A DNA stretch of 64,000 nucleotides from Sporosarcina sp. FSL W7-1349 (GTDB taxonomy: Bacteria; Bacillota; Bacilli; Bacillales_A; Planococcaceae). Numbering within the stretch: the stretch's first letter is position 1; each line of letters opens with the position of its first letter. Location of the stretch: NCBI RefSeq assembly GCF_038003045.1, contig NZ_JBBOOK010000002.1, forward strand, positions 744,001-808,000. The letters are read 5' to 3'. Under the pieces are notes generated by a model. That model did no database searches. It had not been told where the DNA came from and saw nothing but the letters and a program-made list of their open reading frames with translations. Position numbers and translations under genes: made by a program. This document shows positions 7,756 through 15,019 of this stretch, piece by piece.

Positions 7756-9186
7756 TCATATTGATTTCTGAATAGATTGTTTCAGCGAAACGACCCGCGT
7801 TTGCCCGATGCAGACGATGAGGAGACAGCTGATGCCTAGTAAAATTGCATCTAAAAAAAGCGGTGCGCCCCACCCTCCTGTACTATCCCGGAGAACACCC
7901 GAAATGACGGGGGATAGCAAAGCGCCGATTTCTGCAATCAGATTCCACATACCAAACGCTGAACCTCTCTGTTTTTCCGTAGCCAATTCAGTCACCATGG
8001 CATGTTGAACCGCTTGTACTGCAAAAAATAACAAACCGGAGACAAAGAGGATGGTCGACATGATAACTGGATTGTTCTTGCCGCTGACCATGTAAAAGGC
8101 AAATACGAAAACGGAAATGGTCAACCCGACACTTAACCAAACAAGAACGTTCTTGCGCCCATTTTCCTTATGGGCTACTCGGTCTGAAATCGCTCCACCC
8201 AATGGAAAACCGATCAGACCAGCAACCGCATTAAAAGATGCGATGAGCGCCGCAGCCAAGAACCCGCTGCCGCCAAATTCTTGGACAATTGCAACGGACC
8301 AAAATCCGTAAAACCATAAATGCCAGAGGATCGGGATGGCAGACAAATACAAGAGAACTAGATTGCGATTTCGCAATACGGGTGCAACTTCTTTTTTCGT
8401 TTTGTAAATATAAGCGATAAATAAAAAGGCGAACAGAGTAAAAATGATGGCAATATTTACTTCGCCCAGCTTGAAGAAGTCTGCTATATAATACACGCCC
8501 AATATAATGGCGAGAAAGACGAGAGAATAGCGGCCAATATTGAGCAAAGCCATTTTCACATCGGATGGTTCCCGTTCTTCCGTTTTGATCAAATACTTCT
8601 TTAGGACAAAGCCGATGAGGATCGTCAACGCACCTAAAATGAAGAAAGGTGCTTTCCACGCATCATTACCGAGAAAGCCGCGCGACATTTCAATCATATA
8701 AGGCGTGACCAACAGACCCGCCGTCAAGCCGACCGACAGACCGCTGATGACGACCCCCATGCCCAACCCCATCTTTTTAGGCGGTGTCACTTGTGCAATG
8801 AATGAACGGTCATTGGAATAAAGGACACCTTCCCCAAGTCCCGTCAAAATCCGAAGGGCAATGAACAGAAAGAGCCCGTTGAACAGTCCGGTAAGCAACG
8901 TTGTAACCCCTGCCCAGAAAATACTAATCAAAATCATATTCCGGTAACCGAATTTGTCGCCGAAATACCCACCCGGAAATTGAGTCAGCATATAGCCGAC
9001 AAAAAAGAGACTTCCTAACAATCCCCCAAGTGCGTACGGATTGTCAACGGATGCAAGAAAGGCGACATCATTTTCAATCATCCATGTGACAATCGGCCCT
9101 GTAATCGTCCGGTCAAAATAGGAAATAAACCAACCGACAAATAATAATCCCCAAACGCGGTAATACGGTTTCCCAGTTGTAGTCAT
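7756..9186 (-). CDS. MFS transporter (ACS/phthalate-type permease)
   Basis: A 476-residue protein with about 12 membrane segments. The N-terminus YYRVWGLLFVGWFISYFDRT, the loop GYFGDKFGYRNMILISIFWA and the second-half GGAISDRVAHKENGRKN are typical of the anion:cation symporter branch, which imports organic and aromatic acids. The ATG at 9186 has GGGGAGGA upstream. It is downstream of the CoA ligase and thioesterase on the same strand, with a cre-like site in the 66-bp gap before it. Likely importer for the acid that the ligase activates. Confidence 0.88.
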   Translation of the reverse strand: MTTTGKPYYRVWGLLFVGWFISYFDRTITGPIVTWMIENDVAFLASVDNPYALGGLLGSLFFVGYMLTQFPGGYFGDKFGYRNMILISIFWAGVTTLLTGLFNGLFLFIALRILTGLGEGVLYSNDRSFIAQVTPPKKMGLGMGVVISGLSVGLTAGLLVTPYMIEMSRGFLGNDAWKAPFFILGALTILIGFVLKKYLIKTEEREPSDVKMALLNIGRYSLVFLAIILGVYYIADFFKLGEVNIAIIFTLFAFLFIAYIYKTKKEVAPVLRNRNLVLLYLSAIPILWHLWFYGFWSVAIVQEFGGSGFLAAALIASFNAVAGLIGFPLGGAISDRVAHKENGRKNVLVWLSVGLTISVFVFAFYMVSGKNNPVIMSTILFVSGLLFFAVQAVQHAMVTELATEKQRGSAFGMWNLIAEIGALLSPVISGVLRDSTGGWGAPLFLDAILLGISCLLIVCIGQTRVVSLKQSIQKSI

Positions 9187-9223
9187 CGTTTTCCTCCCCT
9201 AAATTGAAAATGGATAGTCTCCT

Positions 9224-9237
9224 TGTAATCGTTTACA
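9224..9237 (+). promoter_or_regulatory. CcpA cre site candidate
   Basis: TGTAATCGTTTACA matches the cre consensus TGWAANCGNTNWCA at every position. It lies 38 bp upstream of the MFS start, suggesting glucose repression of uptake. Confidence 0.6.
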
Positions 9238-9252
9238 TTTCAGTATTACTTA

Positions 9253-10515
9253 TTATCTATTCACTCGCTCGTCTAGCACCCGTTTTGATTTCATTGTAAA
9301 GCGTGGAAGCGAACCGGACGCCACATTTTCAACAGCAATCCGTAACCCGACACGATCTCGTAAAAGTGCAGCCAATTCCGCAATTATATTGGAATCCGAT
9401 TCGATTTGAACTTTAATCTGGTCCATTCCGTTCTCGGTGTAGTAGACAATCCGGAACTCCTTCACTTCAGCGAACTCCCGGACAATCGCCTCAATGGAGG
9501 AAGGATAGATATTGATGCCCCGGATGACGACCATGTCATCGGCGCGTCCCAGTACGCCTCCCGGGAAAAACTTGAATGGATTGCCGCATGCACAAACTTC
9601 CTCGGAATTCAACACGACATCCGCTGTCCGATACCGAATGAGCGGGTAACCATAGCGCCCCAAATTGGTCAACACGAGCTCCCCTTTTTCTCCGACAGCA
9701 ACCGGTTCCAACGTTTCTGGATCCAACACTTCGGCGATGAATTCGGCTTCATTGACATGAATTCCGTTTTGCTCGGAGCAAGAGTACCCATATGCCCCCA
9801 TCTCGGTCATGCCTACGTGGTCGAACAGTTTCGCTCCCCAAAGCGTCTCGATCCGCTTCCGGGTGGAAGGTACGGAACCGCCCGGCTCACCCGCTGTTAT
9901 AATTTTGGTGATCGTACTATTCTGTAGATCCACTTCCAGTTCTTCCGCCACTTCCGCCAGATGCAAAGCGTAACTTGGCGTACAGAGGAGAACCGTTGCT
10001 TCATTTTCCATCATGCAATATAGACGTTCTTTCGTGGATTGGCTCCCTCCCGTGATAACGAGGGACTGGTTTCTCTTCGCCGCTTCGAACGCAGCCCAAA
10101 ACCCGATGAACGGGCCGAATGAAAATGCGAGAAACACGCGATCCGCCTTCGTAACACCACTGGAACGGTACACCTCCAACCAACAATCCTCCCACCATGA
10201 CCAACTTTCAGCCGTATCCAATACCTTCAGCGGAGAACCCGATGTTCCCGAGGTTTGGTGATAACGGATATAGTCCTCAACAGGATAAGAATGGTTACTG
10301 CCATACATACCATTATTCTTTTGATCCTCCACCAACTCTTGCTTCAGCGTTAGAGGAAGGCCCTGTAGCTGTTCTAATGAAGAAAGCGGCAATTGCACCT
10401 GTTCCAGTTTTTTTTGATAAAACGCATTTTGCCCTTTAGTAAACGCAAGCAAGTCATTTAATCGAGCAAGTTGGTCCTGATGTAATTTGTTTGGAGAAGA
10501 ACTTTGCGTAATCAT
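9253..10515 (-). CDS. PaaK-like aryl-CoA ligase (AMP-forming)
   Basis: A 420-residue member of the adenylate-forming superfamily in the short phenylacetate-CoA ligase branch. Visible motifs are the phosphate loop HQTSGTSGSPLKV (about 85-97), TEMGAYGYSC, RYRTADVV, and the C-terminal hinge GRADDMVVIRGINIYPSSIE. It forms an acyl-AMP and then an aryl-CoA. It is 32 bases downstream of a 4-hydroxybenzoyl-CoA-type thioesterase and near an IclR-controlled flavin monooxygenase, so the substrate is probably a hydroxybenzoate that becomes hydroxylated as a CoA ester. Phenylacetate is the alternative but no paaABC-like genes are present. Confidence 0.85.
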   Translation of the reverse strand: MITQSSSPNKLHQDQLARLNDLLAFTKGQNAFYQKKLEQVQLPLSSLEQLQGLPLTLKQELVEDQKNNGMYGSNHSYPVEDYIRYHQTSGTSGSPLKVLDTAESWSWWEDCWLEVYRSSGVTKADRVFLAFSFGPFIGFWAAFEAAKRNQSLVITGGSQSTKERLYCMMENEATVLLCTPSYALHLAEVAEELEVDLQNSTITKIITAGEPGGSVPSTRKRIETLWGAKLFDHVGMTEMGAYGYSCSEQNGIHVNEAEFIAEVLDPETLEPVAVGEKGELVLTNLGRYGYPLIRYRTADVVLNSEEVCACGNPFKFFPGGVLGRADDMVVIRGINIYPSSIEAIVREFAEVKEFRIVYYTENGMDQIKVQIESDSNIIAELAALLRDRVGLRIAVENVASGSLPRFTMKSKRVLDERVNR

Positions 10516-10547
10516 ATGATCCCATCCTTTTTGTGTTTTGTTACAGA

Positions 10548-10976
10548 CTACACTCTGCTGGCACCGGACTCGGCAGCAGCCATTTTATCTTTGACCATTC
10601 CAGGGATGGAAACTGCTTTCGGCTTCTTTCCTGCAAACGAAGTCCATGCGCGAATCTCGCTTCCCTCCGCCACCAACTCGTCTTCTTTGTAAAAGCGATG
10701 CTGAAGTTGGAAGACTTTATCCCGCATTTCTACGACCGTTGTACGAATAGTAAAAGAATCTTCAAATACTAGCGGCCGGAAAAACTTACAGTTTGTTTCG
10801 AGTAAGGGCAATCCGATTTGTTCTTCTGTCATCAAAATGGAAGTCGCAAACCCGATCGACTTGAAAAAATGATGCGTCGCCTGATCCATCCATTTGTAAA
10901 AGTTCGGATAGAAAACAATCCCCGCTGCATCCGTGTCCCCCCACTGCACGCTCCATTCATACGTAATTCCTGACAT
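10548..10976 (-). CDS. hotdog-fold aryl-CoA thioesterase (4-hydroxybenzoyl-CoA thioesterase family)
   Basis: A 142-residue protein with the family signature WGDTDAAGIVFYPNFYKWMD, whose aspartate (near residue 14) is the expected catalytic residue, followed by HHFFKSIGF. It hydrolyses an aromatic acyl-CoA. The ATG at 10976 is chosen because AAGGAG lies 8 bases upstream; a GTG nine bases earlier abuts that site. It is the first gene of the leftward thioesterase-ligase-MFS run and shares a divergent promoter region with an IclR gene. By context it may release gentisate from gentisyl-CoA. Confidence 0.88.
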   Translation of the reverse strand: MSGITYEWSVQWGDTDAAGIVFYPNFYKWMDQATHHFFKSIGFATSILMTEEQIGLPLLETNCKFFRPLVFEDSFTIRTTVVEMRDKVFQLQHRFYKEDELVAEGSEIRAWTSFAGKKPKAVSIPGMVKDKMAAAESGASRV

Positions 10977-11024
10977 TTTCCACACTCCTTAGAAGTTCAC
11001 AATTTAGTCTTATTTGCGTGTGTA

Positions 11025-11054
11025 TTGACAATCTTAGTATGATGGTTTTAGCAT
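11025..11054 (+). promoter_or_regulatory. SigA-type promoter for the IclR pair
   Basis: A perfect TTGACA (11025-11030) is followed after 18 bases by TAGCAT (11049-11054). The expected start of transcription is just before the inverted repeat at 11064. On the other strand TATAAA near 11057 is a possible -10 for the thioesterase operon. Confidence 0.5.
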
Positions 11055-11063
11055 TTATACCTT

Positions 11064-11086
11064 TTTGTTCTTCTATATGGAACAAA
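11064..11086. promoter_or_regulatory. IclR-type operator, copy 1
   Basis: TTTGTTC (11064-11070) and GAACAAA (11080-11086) are perfect 7-bp arms around TTCTATATG. The core GTTCTTCTATATGGAACA recurs, inverted and with two changes, at 12772-12789. It overlaps the start region of both divergent promoters. Confidence 0.65.
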
Positions 11087-11149
11087 ACATAACTTTTTTA
11101 TTTTTATTCTGATAATTCGTTCTTAACTGACTAAAAAAGGAGGATTTTC

Positions 11150-11950
11150 ATGAAAACCGGACAAGGTCTTCAACGAAGTTCATCTATTGAAAATTCGATG
11201 CGTATTTTAAAAGCCTTTTCCATGGATCAACCCGAACTGCGGGTGGTCGATGTCGCGGAACAATTAGACATCGCAAAAAGTACGGCGCATCGTTTGCTTT
11301 CGACATTGGCGAGTGAAGGGTTCGTCTACAAAGATCCGCAATCCAACCATTACAGCCTCGGCGTTTCAGTCTTGGCCTTGACGAATATTGTGAATTCCCA
11401 ATTGCCCATCGTGGAAGAAGCCACCCCCATCCTGAATGCGTTAACAGAAAAAACGGGGGAAAGTTCCCATATGGCGATACGGGAAGGACAAGAGGTTATT
11501 TATTTACAAAAGATCGATAATGAATATTCCGTTCATGTGACGACTCATATCGGTCGCCGGAATCCTGTTCACTGCACGAGCACCGGGCAAGCGATCCTAG
11601 CTTTTGAATCAGACGAAGTGGTAGATGAAATACTATCTCGCCCCTTACCAAAATTTACGGAACATACCATTACCGATCCCCAGCAATTACGGGATAGATT
11701 AAGAGAAATCAAGCGCTTAGGTTACGTCATCGATATCCAAGGTTTCGAGAAAAAGGTGATTTCCATCGGCGCGCCGATTTTCAATAGCAAAGATGAAGTC
11801 ATGGCTTCCGTGAACATCACAGGTCCAGTGATCCGGTTGAAAGAAAAGGAAGCGCAGCGGAAGTGCGTGGAAGAAGTGGTGGCAGCCGCAAGACGGATAT
11901 CCAATCTCGTCAAACTGCGGAAAAGACTGTTCGAGGAGGGGAAAGCGTGA
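11150..11950 (+). CDS. IclR-family transcriptional regulator (first of a tandem pair)
   Basis: A 266-residue protein: winged HTH at about 12-72 (LRVVDVAEQLDIAKSTAHRL, then LLSTLASEGFVYKDP) and the IclR ligand domain at about 85-255, with HVTTHIGRRNPVHCTSTGQA, a hallmark stretch around the effector pocket. AAAAAGGAGG precedes the ATG. Its last codons overlap the next regulator by one base (TGATG). It is divergent from the thioesterase-ligase-MFS genes and upstream of a flavin monooxygenase, so one or both regulators probably sense the aromatic substrate and bind the paired operator motifs. Confidence 0.93.
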   Translation: MKTGQGLQRSSSIENSMRILKAFSMDQPELRVVDVAEQLDIAKSTAHRLLSTLASEGFVYKDPQSNHYSLGVSVLALTNIVNSQLPIVEEATPILNALTEKTGESSHMAIREGQEVIYLQKIDNEYSVHVTTHIGRRNPVHCTSTGQAILAFESDEVVDEILSRPLPKFTEHTITDPQQLRDRLREIKRLGYVIDIQGFEKKVISIGAPIFNSKDEVMASVNITGPVIRLKEKEAQRKCVEEVVAAARRISNLVKLRKRLFEEGKA

Positions 11951-12729
11951 TGACACAGACACCATCCGATAAATATTTGATTACATCCGTGAAAAATGCC
12001 ATGCGCATGCTGCGATTATTCAATAGAAGACAAACCGAGATCGGGCTGACGAGCATTGCCGAACAAATCGGCGTGCCCAAAAGCACAGCCCATCGAATCG
12101 CTGCCTTATTGGTAAAGGAAGGATTCCTGTCCAAAAACCCGAGAAGCGGTAAATACCGGCTGGGCCTGTCGCTTTTGACATTGGGCGGGGTCGTCTCCAC
12201 CCACCGGGAAATGTACCGGGAAGCCTTTCCTGTCGTCAGCGAACTAGTCAACGAGGTGAATGAAACCGCTCATATTTGTTTATTGGAAAACGATGAGGTC
12301 GTCTACCTGTTTCGAAAAGAGAGCGAACGGCATAACCGGCTCATCACTTCGATCGGCAGGAAAAACCCGATCCATTGTACCGGGGAAGGGCTCTGCATCC
12401 TGGCCTTCCAAGATGACAGGACTATTGAGCGTGTGCTGTCCAATCCGTTGTATCCCTATACACCCAGGACGTTGACGAAAAAGGAGGCAATCTTACAAGA
12501 GTTGGAGCTGATTCGCAAAAGAGGATATGCAATCTCGATCGAACAATTCTTCGAAGGCTTCATGGGAATCTCCGCACCGATTCGTGATTACTCCCAACAC
12601 GTCGTTTCCTCCCTCGCCATCATCGGCTCCACTTCGACTATCACGCACGACCGATTCCCGGAGTTGATCGAAAGAGTGGTCAGCGCAGCTAAAGAGATTT
12701 CCGAGCATCTAGGATATTACGAGGCTTAG
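11950..12729 (+). CDS. IclR-family transcriptional regulator (second of a tandem pair)
   Basis: A 259-residue paralogue of the preceding gene, with HTH IGLTSIAEQIGVPKSTAHRI and effector-domain motif RLITSIGRKNPIHCTGEGLC. The ATG at 11950 overlaps the upstream TGA and has GAGGAGGGG 8 bases before it, so an upstream extension to 11863 is not needed. Two adjacent IclR proteins could act on separate effectors or as a heteromer; the sequence does not decide. A 134-bp gap with an operator copy and a -10 box separates it from the monooxygenase. Confidence 0.93.
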   Translation: MTQTPSDKYLITSVKNAMRMLRLFNRRQTEIGLTSIAEQIGVPKSTAHRIAALLVKEGFLSKNPRSGKYRLGLSLLTLGGVVSTHREMYREAFPVVSELVNEVNETAHICLLENDEVVYLFRKESERHNRLITSIGRKNPIHCTGEGLCILAFQDDRTIERVLSNPLYPYTPRTLTKKEAILQELELIRKRGYAISIEQFFEGFMGISAPIRDYSQHVVSSLAIIGSTSTITHDRFPELIERVVSAAKEISEHLGYYEA

Positions 12730-12771
12730 GTTTTTTAATTTTTAATTCTATTCAATAAATTTCATGAAAAG

Positions 12772-12789
12772 TGTTCCGCATAGAAGAAC
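12772..12789 (-). promoter_or_regulatory. IclR-type operator, copy 2
   Basis: TGTTCCGCATAGAAGAAC is the inverted form of the 11067-11084 motif (16 of 18 positions identical). It lies about 31 bp upstream of the -10 box of the monooxygenase gene, an activator or overlapping -35 position. Confidence 0.65.
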
Positions 12790-12819
12790 GATACTATGTT
12801 TCGCTTCCTTTGGTTTCGT

Positions 12820-12825
12820 TATAAT
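12820..12825 (+). promoter_or_regulatory. -10 box of the monooxygenase gene
   Basis: TATAAT 39 bp upstream of the ATG. No good -35 hexamer is present at 16-18 bp, which fits a promoter that needs an activator bound at the adjacent 12772-12789 site. Confidence 0.5.
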
Positions 12826-12863
12826 CAAGACAGATTAAAAAACGAGACAAAGGAGTTTTTAAT

Positions 12864-14087
12864 ATGGTGAAAAATGTTGAAGTGGTAGTTGTAGGGTCCG
12901 GGCCGGTCGGCTTGACGGCGGCCCTCGCCTTGCAAAACCAAGGCATTTCCTGTGTGGTGATCGAAGCGGAAGAAAAAGATGCACCCCGTGCGGGAAGTCG
13001 GGCAATCTACCTGCATAGCGCAACATTGAAGTTATTGGAAGAAGCTTCGAAAGGACTCGGCTTCACCTTGGCAAGAAACGGAATTATTTGGCCCGTCAAA
13101 CGGACGCTCTATCGCGGGAAAGAAGTATATGTCCGCCACTATGGCGCGACGGATACACAAGATCCGAACCGTTTGCCGCATTTTACGTCCCTTCATCAGC
13201 ATGAAATCGAGAAGCATATGTACGAAGCCTGCATAATAGCAGGTGTGCAGTTCGTCTATGGACAGCCGGTGGAAAAACTGAATATCGGGGAAGACGGCGT
13301 CAAAGTGAAGACAACGACGGGCGATGTCTGGGATGCCCAATATGTAATCGGTTGCGATGGTGGCCGTTCGGTTGTCCGGCAAGAGGCAGGATTGACATTC
13401 GAAGGACCGCGGACGCATGACACATTCCTCGTCGTCGATGTGACGGAAGACGAAGAGAATCCGCTTCCGATCGAACGGGTCTTTCATTACCAACACCCGG
13501 CCATGGGTCATCGGAATGTCTTGCATGTCCCATTCAAAGGCGGCTGGCGAATCGATCTGCAACTGTTGGCGGATGACAAAGAGGAAGACTTCGCGAGCAT
13601 CGAAGGTGTGAAAGAATGGCTGCCGAAAGTGATGGATCCGAAATATGCAGAGCGGATCACATGGGTCTCGTCCTATCGATTCCATCAAGTCGTCGCGGAT
13701 TCGTTCACCGACGAAAAACGACGTGTACTGTTGGCAGGGGAAGCCGCCCATTTATTCGCCCCATTCGGTGCACGCGGATTAAATTCCGGTGTGCCCGACG
13801 CCATCATTGCGGTGCGCGGCATCCAGGCAGCACTTCATGCGGACGAGGAAGAACAGCGTCGGGAAGCCATCGACGCAGCAGCGAAAGAACGCAGAATCGC
13901 CGCCCTCTGGAATCGCGATGGCTCGACAACGGCCCTTCACCATATCCAAGGCGACTCACCGGAAATGAACATGAAACGGGAACTCGCAGCTTCCCTCGTT
14001 TCCATCGTGCCGAGACTCGGACGTTGGCTCGATGAGGGCCCATACGGACCCAAATTCGGCCCGCCTGAACTGACGACAAAATATTAA
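12864..14087 (+). CDS. FAD-dependent aromatic (possibly aryl-CoA) monooxygenase
   Basis: A 407-residue group A flavoprotein: FAD motif VVVVGSGPVGLTAALALQ (about 7-24), DG motif GCDGGRSVVR (163-172) and FAD-ribityl motif LLAGEAAHLFAPFGARGLNS (about 292-311). The last motif has E where GDAAH is usual. AAAGGAG precedes the ATG. It is controlled by a promoter with the same operator as the ligase/thioesterase gap. CoA-dependent gentisate routes with an aryl-CoA hydroxylase are known (salicylate in Streptomyces; 4-hydroxybenzoate with an NIH shift), so a role as hydroxybenzoyl-CoA hydroxylase is plausible but inferred. Alternative: a free phenolic acid hydroxylase. Confidence 0.85.
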   Translation: MVKNVEVVVVGSGPVGLTAALALQNQGISCVVIEAEEKDAPRAGSRAIYLHSATLKLLEEASKGLGFTLARNGIIWPVKRTLYRGKEVYVRHYGATDTQDPNRLPHFTSLHQHEIEKHMYEACIIAGVQFVYGQPVEKLNIGEDGVKVKTTTGDVWDAQYVIGCDGGRSVVRQEAGLTFEGPRTHDTFLVVDVTEDEENPLPIERVFHYQHPAMGHRNVLHVPFKGGWRIDLQLLADDKEEDFASIEGVKEWLPKVMDPKYAERITWVSSYRFHQVVADSFTDEKRRVLLAGEAAHLFAPFGARGLNSGVPDAIIAVRGIQAALHADEEEQRREAIDAAAKERRIAALWNRDGSTTALHHIQGDSPEMNMKRELAASLVSIVPRLGRWLDEGPYGPKFGPPELTTKY

Positions 14088-14106
14088 AAAGGAGGCGGCA
14101 TGGAAG

Positions 14107-14655
14107 ATGACTGTACAATTCAAAGAAGAAACCTACGGCCCGGAAGCGTTATCGTTGACCGACCTTGCGGAAAAACTGACTTCTCTTAATTGGTTTAGCA
14201 AAATTGGAATTACAGATACAGCGGTGAAACAACAGGTGCGGCAGTTCGTCGAAGCATTGGACGTTCAGCAATTTAATGTAGAATGGGTAGCCAAGGAAGA
14301 CATCGCGGCGACTATTGGAAAACTGACTTTCGAAAACAGCGACGTCTGGCAAGCGCTAAAAGACATCCCAGATCAGTTGAAAAAGAAGATTGACGAAAAA
14401 GAACGAAATGCGTTATTGGAATCAATGGTTGACGCCTTGCCGGAAGCGGTATTCCACCCGTCCTACGCAGGGGCATTCAACCAATTGACCGAAGAAAAAG
14501 CAATCAGCTATCTCGTCGGCAACGCGATGTATATCAGTGTGATGGCGGGCACCGCTGCTTTAGCCGAAACCGAACTCTTCCAACCTGTGCTCGACATCGT
14601 CGAATCCGGACATACTGTACTCGGACTAGAGGGCAATACGATTTACATTGTATGA
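14107..14655 (+). CDS. uncharacterised protein linked to the monooxygenase
   Basis: A 182-residue soluble protein with no family I recognise. It has no signal peptide or membrane helix, is mostly predicted helical, and is acidic. The gene starts 19 bases after the monooxygenase stop with AAAGGAGG upstream, and a terminator follows at once, so it is clearly cotranscribed with the monooxygenase. A role as partner, stability factor or small enzyme of the same step is possible. The missing maleylpyruvate isomerase is one idea, but no DinB- or GST-like signature is visible to support it. Confidence 0.75.
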   Translation: MTVQFKEETYGPEALSLTDLAEKLTSLNWFSKIGITDTAVKQQVRQFVEALDVQQFNVEWVAKEDIAATIGKLTFENSDVWQALKDIPDQLKKKIDEKERNALLESMVDALPEAVFHPSYAGAFNQLTEEKAISYLVGNAMYISVMAGTAALAETELFQPVLDIVESGHTVLGLEGNTIYIV

Positions 14656-14658
14656 ATC

Positions 14659-14696
14659 AAAAAGGGAGATCCCCATGTCGTGAGATCTCCCTTTTT
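14659..14696. terminator. bidirectional terminator
   Basis: AAAAAGGGAGATC (14659-14671) and GATCTCCCTTTTT (14684-14696) form a 13-bp stem with T tracts on both sides. On the plus strand it ends the monooxygenase unit; on the minus strand it could end the anti-sigma operon after it has run through repeat array A. Confidence 0.88.
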
Positions 14697-14707
14697 CCCC
14701 TTCATTC

Positions 14708-14938
14708 TACTCAGCAACGTACCTGCTTCACTTCACAACATTTTACTCGAACATCGCAACGTATCAACCAATGCCCCCATCGTTATTGCACTACCTCAAA
14801 ACGTTTTCGCCAAACCTCACAACGTAACTGCACAACCTCAAAACGTTTTCGCCAAACCCCACAACGTAACTGCACAACCTCAAAACGTTTTCGCCAAACC
14901 CCACAACGCCGTTGCACAAAATCGAAATATCCTAACAT
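14708..14938. repeat. 21-bp tandem repeat array A (11 units)
   Basis: Eleven consecutive units keep an exact 21-bp period from 14708 to 14938. Units alternate between two types: CCTCAAAACGTTTTCGCC and CYYCACAACGTAACTGCAC, giving a 42-bp higher-order period; the 14794-14919 part is three near-identical 42-mers. AAAACGTTTT, a perfect 10-bp palindrome, recurs every 42 bp. The outer units are degenerate. No spacers are present, so it is not CRISPR. A related array is at 17445-17633. It lies between the anti-sigma stop (15020) and the 14659 hairpin on the minus strand. Confidence 0.85.
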
Positions 14939-15019
14939 ATCCTCCTGGCATTGTTTTTGACAAGGGCCCTTTGTCTTTCATGTTATATAACGGGGAATCT
15001 TATCATTCGTAACAATGTC

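Noticed and set aside
14959..14975. GACAAGGGCCCTTTGTC palindrome as a terminator
   Set aside because: It has almost no loop and no clear T tract in a useful direction; may be only a palindrome.
14652..15012. Open frames of 102 and 110 residues across array A with repeated QPQNVFAKPHNVTA-like units
   Set aside because: The frame stays open only because 21 is a multiple of three; the frames start inside a terminator, have no ribosome site, and array B does not preserve such a frame.
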